Origin: Monosporascus cannonballus
Taxonomy: Eukaryota > Ascomycota > Sordariomycetes > Xylariales
Assembly (NCBI GenBank): GCA_004154925.1
Contig: QJNS01000190.1
Span: forward strand, 62,001-126,000
Length of the DNA stretch: 64,000 nucleotides
Direction of reading: 5' to 3'
Part shown: one piece after another, positions 56,901 through 64,000 of the stretch
How the letters are laid out: every line of letters starts with the position of its first letter
Numbering within the stretch: the first letter of the stretch is position 1
Translations under genes and position numbers: made by a program
The notes under the pieces: generated by a model
Databases searched by the model: none
What the model was told of the DNA's origin: nothing
What the model saw: only the letters and a program-made list of their open reading frames with translations

Positions 56901-57333
56901 TATAACGGCTAAATAATTTAACCAATTATTAAACCTAAGTCGTACGGGTTTATGTTAACAGGAATATCGTAGGATTTTAAATAATAAATATAATAACGTA
57001 TTACGTTTCGTAATACCAATGGCGTTTTGGGTAACGAATTATTATTATAAACTAATGCTATCTAAATTATGGAAATAACGAATGTTTTTATACTTATTCC
57101 AAATTACCTCGTCTTACCTGGATTATTGTAATTTCGCAAAATCCCAATAATCCTATCTCTCGTGGATCTCGCAAGATCCCAATAATCCTGTCTTTCGTAA
57201 ATCTCGCAAAATCCCAATAATCCTGTCTTTCGTAAATCTCGCAAAATCCCAATAATCCTGTCACGTGACTTTCCCCTTGTGCTCCACTTGTTTTGACTGT
57301 TTCTGGATATGCCAAGCACGTTGGGTCATGACA
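56901..57333 (-). repeat. G1 copy 4, 5' LTR
   Basis: 433 bp, TATAACGGCTAAATAA to GGGTCATGACA. Partner of 23499-23897, with one more 35-bp repeat unit. The last 200 bp are nearly free of RIP changes. Confidence 0.82.
57130..57263. repeat. 35-bp tandem repeat inside LTR, about 3.8 units
   Basis: Head-to-tail units containing tctcgcaaaatcccaataat and cctgtctttcgtaa. The unit count differs by one from the partner LTR and accounts for the 34-bp length difference. Confidence 0.85.
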
Positions 57334-57338
57334 CTTTT

Positions 57339-57598
57339 AACAAATATATTAATATTTTCTATAAGGCGAGGTTAATTTGGTACTTTTTTATTTTGACCGC
57401 AAAATATACGGATATTAACGTTAATTTAACCTTATTAAATTATTGTTATTTGTTAATTATATAAAATATGTTGTTATTTTGTTTTTCTTTTTTCAAATAT
57501 TGTTTTTGTTAATTAGTTATAAATATACGGGTTTCCGGATTTTGTATGGGAAACCCCCGGCGCGTGAAGGGGGTGGCGCGTGACCTGGGTGTCTGACT
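57339..57598 (-). mobile_element. end fragment of a third pogo/Fot1 element
   Basis: Ends GGGTGTCTGACT next to TA (57599-57600), closely resembling the right end of pogo1. A GGGGGTGGCGCG stretch corresponds to its inverted repeat. Only about 260 bp remain; the other end is cut off at the G1 LTR boundary (57333). No transposase motif is preserved. Confidence 0.7.
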
Positions 57599-57600
57599 TA

Positions 57601-57950
57601 AACTAAGGCTCAGTAGCTGATTAATAGCTAGGGCCCTTTAGAAGTCAACCAGATAAATCTACTTCTTCAGTTGCAAATGTTTCCGTGTATCATGCCAAGG
57701 TGTAATAGGTGAGTAAGCAGTTATGTTCTTGAAACGGAGCGGCCACCGTGTCAGAGGTGTCAGCAGTGACGATGATTCATTGGCTAGATGAGCTGTCGCT
57801 TTCGAGAATTCAAGTGCCCCTGGGAGCTTAAGGTGAAGGCCCCGCCAGGAGCTATTGCTGTCGCCCTGAGAATGCAGCCTGCGTGGCGCTTGACAGGCTA
57901 TACAATATCTTGCTATGTGCCGAGCGATACGCCAAGTACAACGTCTTCAT
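57601..57950. other. normal-composition island, left part, no gene seen
   Basis: Balanced GC and not repetitive within the window. A short plus-strand open frame at 57788-57970 has no recognisable features. It partly opposes the fragment ending at 57951 and may be a shadow. No splice or promoter signal is clear enough to call. Confidence 0.35.
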
Positions 57951-58150
57951 TTAATCATGCAACGAGATGATCTCAGGCGCGGCATCTTTGACGAGTTGCT
58001 CGACTTCTTGCCCTTGCTGCTCCCTATATAACCGAACTTGAAGTACCTTTTCGTCGATGCCAACAAGACTTTCTATTTTGCCTTTTTGATGGCCGATCTT
58101 GTCACCGATATACCGATCTATACCGGCAGAATTTATATAAAAAAAAAGTT
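57951..58150 (-). CDS. C-terminal gene fragment, unknown
   Basis: A minus-strand frame of about 66 codons ending at TAA 57951-57953. It contains IDRYIGDKIGHQKGKIESLV and VLQVRLYREQQGQEVEQLVK and then DAAPEIISLHD. The residue mix (charged, Gln-rich, helical) is like a real protein and there is no internal stop. There is no ATG at the start; upstream sequence turns AT-rich with a poly-T run, so it could be a last exon or a truncated gene. I do not recognise the family. Confidence 0.45.
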
Positions 58151-58683
58151 GAGATAAAGATTAAATGATCTATACCCTTTACGGATATATAGTTATATAA
58201 TCCTTTACACATTAACGCTGGTTATCTGCTATGGAAGTTAACGGGTATTTAGCTTAGTTCTGAAGAGTAAGTCCTAGAATAGGTACCCCGTTAGCCTCTA
58301 ACTTTAGAACATGTTGCGCTTCTCCTTTAGTAGGACTTGTGATGTCATATTTGGCATGATTAAGAAATTATATGGGATGTTAGGAGAGCCACTGCGTCAT
58401 CCTGGGCTAGCTTGAAATCATATCCCGTCATGAGTTGGACGAACATGAGCCCCAGATATCGTGAGCAAGGTACCTCCCTGACAAGCGAGGAAGGCAACAC
58501 CGAAAGATACATATGTATTCTGCTTTATAATTGCAGCCAGTTCAACTAATATCGTTCTATTGGTCGTCGCACAGGGCTGGCGCGGTAAAGGTTATGATTT
58601 ACATAGGTTAGACCATTTGATTATGACTGAAAGCTCCCCTGAGGATGTTTGTCCAGCTGGTCGTTAGTTCCAAAGGCATCAGA
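58151..58683. other. normal-composition island, middle part, no gene seen
   Basis: No open frame of convincing length on either strand and no repeat. It could hold introns or intergenic sequence between the two minus-strand fragments. Confidence 0.3.
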
Positions 58684-59301
58684 CTATGGCGGCACGGGTT
58701 TCCTGTAGTCGTACGGCGGTGGTTGGCCCCTATATATCGGGTCAAAGGTTAAAAGGACAAAGGCCGGGTCATTGGGAGCGACTGCGGCAGGCCAGCAGGG
58801 GTTGACCCACAAGCCGTAATCCGGCTCCGGGTTAGGATCGTGGCCCCACCTGCCCCAGCTGAACTCGGGCCGCCCTCCGATGGTGACATAGGCGTAGGTC
58901 TGCGTCACGCCCGATATTATCGCATGCTGCCTGTTGGGCGCGGCGACGAACTTGTTTTCAAACTTTCTATCCGACAATTCTTGAACCGGAGGAACGAAGC
59001 ACACCCCTTTCCAGAGTCTGCCGGCGGGCTCATTCTCTTCCGCGGGTAACCAGCGCACAGCTTGGCCCCTGCTGTTTATCCTGCCCTGGAGATAGGCCGG
59101 ATGTTGGTTGTGCAGGAGGTAAGCTGGCGGGTATTCGTTTTTGTCACAGTCTTCTGCTATCCTGTGGGCTAAATCCTGCCATCCAGGTGTCAGGTGCCAA
59201 GGTGCGACCCCCTTTCCGGGGCCCAGCGCCCCACCAGTATGGCTCCAATTTGTGTATATATAGGGGGGCTTCGCCCCCGAGTAGTTAAAAGAGGGCAGGC
59301 A
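58684..59301 (-). CDS. partial gene, possible NucA/NucB-type nuclease domain
   Basis: A 206-codon frame on the minus strand with normal GC, no internal stop and TAG at 58684-58686. It has no in-frame ATG; GTG near 59058 is not a likely start in a eukaryote, so the 5' end (earlier exons) is missing or lies beyond the G3 boundary. The N-terminal half contains HRIAEDCDKNEYPPAYL and VRWLPAEENEPAGRLWKGVC. The Cys-Asp-x-x-Glu-Tyr-Pro block followed by a Pro-Ala-Glu-Glu-Asn block resembles the DNase NucA/NucB-like domain found in some secreted fungal proteins. The C-terminal half is rich in Pro, Trp and Gly (RPEFSWGRWGHDPNPEPDYG) and ends YDYRKPVPP. The domain call is from memory of the motif and is tentative. 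Confidence 0.5.
   Translation of the reverse strand, partial: CLPSFNYSGAKPPYIYTNWSHTGGALGPGKGVAPWHLTPGWQDLAHRIAEDCDKNEYPPAYLLHNQHPAYLQGRINSRGQAVRWLPAEENEPAGRLWKGVCFVPPVQELSDRKFENKFVAAPNRQHAIISGVTQTYAYVTIGGRPEFSWGRWGHDPNPEPDYGLWVNPCWPAAVAPNDPAFVLLTFDPIYRGQPPPYDYRKPVPP
59264..59278. repeat. GC-rich hairpin next to TATA-like sequence
   Basis: GGGGGC-TTC-GCCCCC forms a perfect 6-bp stem with a 3-base loop, right after TATATATA. It lies at the edge of the GC-normal island where AT-rich G3 sequence begins. It could be part of an LTR, or chance. Confidence 0.5.
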
Positions 59302-59449
59302 TTAATGGTTATCTATTTATTATCCATATTATGAATTACTTATTAAGTTATTTTTTCTGCTTTTTATTTCGTATTTTATTATTTTCCTTAATATATTAAT
59401 ACCTTTACTTATTTACGTAAACCGTTAGGTAAAAAATAGTTTGTAACGA

Positions 59450-60640
59450 TTAACAAGCGAAGATATTATAGGATAACAAAATACGGAACGATTTTTACGC
59501 GGGCTATAATAAGCTATTTAGAAAACTCCCAGATAATAAGGCTAGAAATATTCCCCGAATTACCGGCTTTAGATCGGATCTCAGAAATTATCGCTGTACT
59601 GTCGGAGGAAAAATTAAATCGCAAAATCTAAAAAAGGAAGAAATAAATAAAGCTACAAAAAAACGATAATATTTGGCAGCTTTAAAAAAAGGAAAAACAC
59701 CGCCTTTTAAGCTAAAAGATATTAACGCAGAAAATTACGATAAACCTGCGAAATACGGCCGTAATAAAGGAAAATTTAAATTATCGTTATTTAATTTGCG
59801 GTATAAGAGATTTTTCCGGGTAAAATTAACGATATTTTTCATTAACTTAACGGCCCGTTTTATGTTATTAACGATAAATTTCATTACGGATATAGCGAAA
59901 GTAATATACGTTAATACTTATTTTGAAAATCCGTATATTAAACGGTAATTAAAATTTTTAACGATAAAAAAAATAATAACCCGGGATTATTAACGTAATA
60001 AAAATTTAAAACCTAATTGGAACATAATATCGGAAATAAAAACATCCATAATTTTACTATTTATATTAAGTTAATAAAATTATAATAATAATTCGGAAAA
60101 AAGTTTTAACTTTTTTTGATCGATATAAAATAATGGAAGTAAAAAATCCCGATAATTTTTTAAAAAGGATATAAATAATACGATTATTAATTAAACTTAT
60201 TTCCGAATTATATAACAAAATTATTAAAGATATTATATTGGAAATAAAATAAAAGTTAATAATAAAAATATAATAAATTAAATTTATTTTAATTATTTTA
60301 TATAAAGGAAATTTAGCTAGGAAAAAAAGAAATAAAGAAATAAAAAGGGTTATACCGGCTTACGGCTAAAACTAAAGTAAATACGTAACGGCGAACCGTT
60401 AATTTTTTGGTTTTACCGGCTTTATTATTTTAATTAAAAAAGAAGTTAATATAGAACTTATTTTAAATTAAAAAAAATAACGTAAAAGATTTATAAGCCT
60501 TTTATAATATTTTTATTACGGAAAAAAATATATATAAAACCCGATTACCCCGAAAGAAAATGTTTCCGGTATAGGAAATTTAGATATTAAATAAAAAGTT
60601 GTTCGCAAAATAATAATAACGTTTTTATTAGAGCGAACGA
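59450..60640 (+). pseudogene. G3 gag with mutated zinc knuckle
   Basis: The plus frame includes KTPPFKLKDINAENYDKPAK (in the open stretch 59673-59948) and, further down, a CCHC knuckle at 60561-60602 reading CFRYRKFRY-stop-IKSC. The second Cys and the His read Tyr, and two Gly read Arg. All are single G-to-A or C-to-T changes. The start codon was not identified. Confidence 0.65.
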
Positions 60641-60739
60641 AATATTATTCGGCATGTAAAAAACCTAAATTACAAAATAAGGATATTTAGTTTTTCGGTC
60701 CAGATTTAAAGTAACGGTACGGCTTTAAATCGAAAAAAA

Positions 60740-63700
60740 GTAAATAACGTATAAAAGCTTAATAAATAATAGTAGTAATTATGATTTAATACAGAAAAAG
60801 CTATTTCCAAAATGAACGGTTTAAGAATTAAAAGGGAAAACGATAATAGAAAACGTTTTTATAACGGGGGTATCGTTAAAGAAATTTAATATATTATCCG
60901 AAATAATGGACGATTAAGGGATAAAACGAAAAATGCGAAATAATTTTTATGTTTTAAAAGACCTTTAAAAATATAATGTAATTTTGAGATTTCCTTAAGG
61001 TAATATTATCGACCCGGACCTAAATTTTAAAAAAAAAAGTCGTAATATTTTCGGCTAAAGAAAGGAAATATTACCTTAGTTATTATAAAAAAAGAAATAT
61101 AAAAGGCGGCGAAAAAATCCAGAAACATAATGACTTTAATATTGGCGGACGTATTAAAAATATAATATGTAAATAATTAAAAAAAGAGATCAAAAAACAT
61201 ATTACGGCGTTTTCGGAGGGCACCGGCGGCGGAATAACGTTTTTCCTTAAATATCAAAATTATCAAAATATTTTTAACGTATTTTCCGCGGAAATTTTTC
61301 CTTAATATTATTATATAGAATATTATATCGACTTTGAAAACGAATAAATATTATCTTAAGGATTAACATATCCTCTTTAAAAAAAATAAAAAATACTAAG
61401 AGAATATATAGCGCATATTTTCGCCAAAAGATGGATTCAGTTTTCTCGTAGCTTAATAAAGGCGTCCGTTTTATTTATTCCTAAATTAAGGGGTAAATTA
61501 TAGTTATACGTAAATTATCGAGAATTTAATAAGATTATCCGAAAAAATAAAACGGTATTATTTTTTATTAACGAGATATTAAATAAGTTTTCGAAAGCGG
61601 TAATATATATTAAGTTAAACCTAAAAAACGTATATTATCAATTACGTATTAAGAAAAAAATAAATAAAAAACGGTTTTTCGCACGAAATACGGTTATTTT
61701 GAATATTTAATAATAATATTTGAATTTATTAATATTTCGGTATCTTTTTAAAATTACATTAACCGCATATTAATAAGGTTAGTAAATATTATTTATATAA
61801 CATACTTAGATAATATCCTTATTTATTTAAAAAATAAAATAAAATATATATAATATATTTATAATATTTTAAAACGTTTTCGTTAATAAGACTTTTACGT
61901 AAATCCGGCAAAATACGTTTTTTTATATAAAAAAACTATCGTTCCTAAGATTTGTTATTAACTTAAAAGGTATTAATATAGATCTAGAAAAGGTTAAGGC
62001 GATTTAGGAATAAAAAAAACCTAATAATATTTACGATATCTAAATTCTTTTGAGTTTCGCAAAGTTTTACAGAAAGTTTATTAAGGAGTATTCGAAAATA
62101 ACGGCCTTTTTAACGGATTTGTTAAAAAAAAACCTAACCGGCAAAAATTAAACTAAAAGGTAATAACTTACTAATATTCCGCAAATTAAAAATATTTTTT
62201 ACGAAAATATTATTATTTTATTATTTTAATTTACGGTTATTTATTAAGGTAGAAATCACCGTTTTAAATTTCGTTATTGGTATTATGTTTTTATAATTAT
62301 ATGGCGACCGATAATACCTAATAATTTTTATATTTCGGAAATTAAAAAAAAACGGAATTACGTTATTATATTCTAAATATCAAGTTATTAATTATTATAT
62401 GGGCCTTTAAATAATAAAAACATTACTTAATTTATATATAATATATTGTATAAATAATTACAAATTATTTAAATTATAAATACCTAATATTTAAACTTTA
62501 GCCAAACGCAAAATAAATAAGATAATTGAAATAGTTAACAAATTTCGATTTTAAAATTTATTACCGGAAAGGCCGGCAAAACCCCATAAACGGGTTATCG
62601 AGGCGACCGGACCTAAAGGATATTATTGCGAAATAGCAAATTAACAAATAAATTTTACCTTTGTTTTTAAAGAAATTTAAAACGGGACCGGAAGGATAAT
62701 TAATAATAAATATTAAAATAACGGAAATTCCTAATTACTAACGGGTTTGCGGTTATTTAATAGTAATCCAGAAAAAAGAATACGCCTTAATATTAATTAT
62801 ATTAAAAAATTAAAATAAATTAAAAAAACCCATTATAGAATTTATATAGATAACTTAATAAAAGGATAAATTTATAAAATCGTTAATATGGAAAAAGTGT
62901 TATGATGAAAAGGTTATTACAGAATGTATTTAGCAAATAGGTACGGATTTTTTATTACGGTTTAAGGACCGAATTTATATATTTAAAAATTACCCGTTAT
63001 ATAAAAAGTTGTTACGGAATACCCATGACGACCTAACGGCAAAGTATTAAGGAATTTCAAAAACTTTAAAGCGGCTAAATACCAATTATTTTTGGGAAAA
63101 TTTAAAAAAAGATGTAAAAAAGTATATGGCAATATATACGGTATGTTAACGGTTGAAAACCAGGTACCATTTACCGTATAGGAAATTAAATTCTTTACCG
63201 GTATTTATAACCCCTTTTTAAGAACTTTCGATAAATTTCGTTACCGATTTACCGGATTTATGGTTATAAATAAGGAAACGATATAATAATATTTTAATAA
63301 TAATAAACCGTTTTATTAAGTACGCCTTTTACATCTTAACGTTTAAAGATTTTATTATATATGGGCTAACGGATTTTTTTTCGTTTATATATTTTTTTGT
63401 TTTAGCCTTTTTTAAAAATTCGTATTAAATAAGGGTTTTTTATTTATTAGCTGTTTTTAAATTACTTTATATTATTAAGTAATAATTTAAAAACGATTAA
63501 ATATTGCGTTTTACTTATAGATAAATAACCAAACGGAGCGATAAAACTAAAACTTAAAATATTATTTATAAACTTTATATAATTTTAAATAAAATATTTA
63601 AGTCGAACAACTTTTATTAATAAAATAAGTATATAATCCGTTAATATATTGAGCCCACAAATAATTATTAACTTATATTTTATATAGGTATTAATTTTGC

Positions 63701-63900
63701 GAACTTATCGACTTTATGAAAAAATTAGCGAAAACTAACGTAATTAAGATATCCGAAAAAATAACAAAAATTATAAATAAAAAAAAAGAAAATATAACCG
63801 AGTTATTAAAAATTAATAACTAACAATACCTAAACTAATATAATTTAAGGCATATATAATAATTATTTAAGGCTAAATAATTAATTTTTTTATCGATTAA
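60740..63900 (+). pseudogene. G3 pol (protease, RT, RNase H, integrase)
   Basis: The protease C-terminal part is near 60940-61010 (FYVLKDL, YNVILRFP). RT spans about 61420-62000: FSRSLIKASVLFIPK, YVNYREFNKIIRKNKT, then IYIKLNLKN with Asn (61618-61620) for the first catalytic Asp, and Tyr-Leu-Asp-Asn at 61803-61814. Integrase runs from about 63050: a zinc-binding part ending near KTRYHLPY, then the core, where Asn replaces catalytic Asp in the segment before RFIKYAFYI. Stops are mostly TAA/TAG. Confidence 0.75.
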
Positions 63901-64000
63901 AAATATTAATTAAAAGCGGCCGTATAAGAAATTTACAAATAAGTACTTAAAGTCTTTCGAAATAAAAAAGGTAATAAGTTATTAAAACTTGATTTACAAA

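Larger units (their letters stand above)
23499..57333 (-). mobile_element. G1 gypsy chromovirus copy 4, opened by nested insertions
   Basis: The outermost element of the nest. Its LTRs (23499-23897 and 56901-57333) are the only two in the window carrying the 35-bp repeat array, so they belong together. Subtracting pogo1, pogo2, the G2 composite and G4 leaves about 7.2 kb, a normal gypsy length. The internal order on the minus strand is gag, protease, RT, RNase H, integrase, chromodomain, with the opposite-strand accessory frame next to the 3' LTR. The left flank is G1 copy 3 gag (CGTAG) but the right flank is CTTTT next to a pogo fragment, so the duplication is not conserved; a deletion or rearrangement at one end is likely. 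Confidence 0.8.
59305..64000 (+). mobile_element. G3 gypsy element, 5' part, runs off the window
   Basis: Plus-strand Ty3/gypsy with gag, protease, RT, RNase H and integrase in order, extending beyond 64000. Strongly RIP-mutated. The left boundary and 5' LTR could not be fixed; composition changes near 59305. Different in sequence from G1, G2 and G4. Confidence 0.75.

Noticed and set aside
56593..56916. Plus-strand open frame of 107 codons
   Set aside because: It is antisense to the start of G1 gag and ends in the LTR.
57130..57263. 35-bp repeats considered as a CRISPR array
   Set aside because: Units are directly adjacent with no spacers, lie inside an LTR, and the DNA is fungal.
57094..57319. 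Two overlapping minus-strand open frames with repeated peptides
   Set aside because: They are translations of the 35-bp LTR repeat array; the period, not coding, keeps the frames open.
58840..59049. Plus-strand open frame of 69 codons
   Set aside because: It is antisense to the longer open frame 58684-59301, which has the better composition.

Overview
The window looks like gene-poor, AT-rich heterochromatin from a filamentous ascomycete. It is almost entirely LTR retrotransposons and pogo/Fot1-type DNA transposons, nested inside one another and damaged by repeat-induced point mutation (RIP). In recognisable frames the broken codons are nearly all TAA or TAG where CAA, CAG or TGG is expected. 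Catalytic Asp becomes Asn, zinc-knuckle Cys or His becomes Tyr, and ATG becomes ATA. These are C-to-T changes on either strand, the usual mark of RIP. I saw no rRNA, tRNA or CRISPR. All family names used here (G1, G2, G3, G4) are mine.

Layout: 1-8560 is very AT-rich repeat debris with a few coding relics I cannot name. 8809-9615 is a lightly mutated coding relic. 9616-23498 holds three damaged copies of a minus-strand Ty3/gypsy chromovirus, G1. 23499-57333 is a fourth G1 copy, opened up by nested insertions: pogo1 (23946-25879), pogo2 (27652-29584), a G2 gypsy element (30146-45008, itself holding a second complete G2 at 34749-42031), a G4 gypsy element on the plus strand (46467-54299), and several solo LTRs or mini-insertions. 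57334-57598 is one end of a third pogo element. 57601-59301 is an island of normal composition with two gene fragments, one resembling a NucA/NucB-type nuclease domain. 59305-64000 is a plus-strand gypsy element, G3, running off the window.

The nesting can be read from target-site duplications: CTTTA for the inner G2, AGTTT for the outer G2, TTTAC (imperfect) for G4, AAAAT, TAATA, ATATT and GTTTA for small or solo insertions, and TA for both pogo elements. This gives a relative order of events.

The most interesting signal is an extra open frame on the strand opposite gag-pol, between pol and the 3' LTR, in both G1 (three copies) and G2 (two copies). In the best copies it is a single unshifted frame (G2: 35265-35930, 221 codons; G1: 25901-26494, 197 codons) whose internal stops are all TAA/TAG. 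It carries a six-cysteine cluster spaced like a fungal Zn2Cys6 cluster, then a charged, probably coiled-coil segment and a conserved C-terminus. It overlaps the end of pol tail-to-tail by about 80-89 bp in both families. I know of no assigned function for it.
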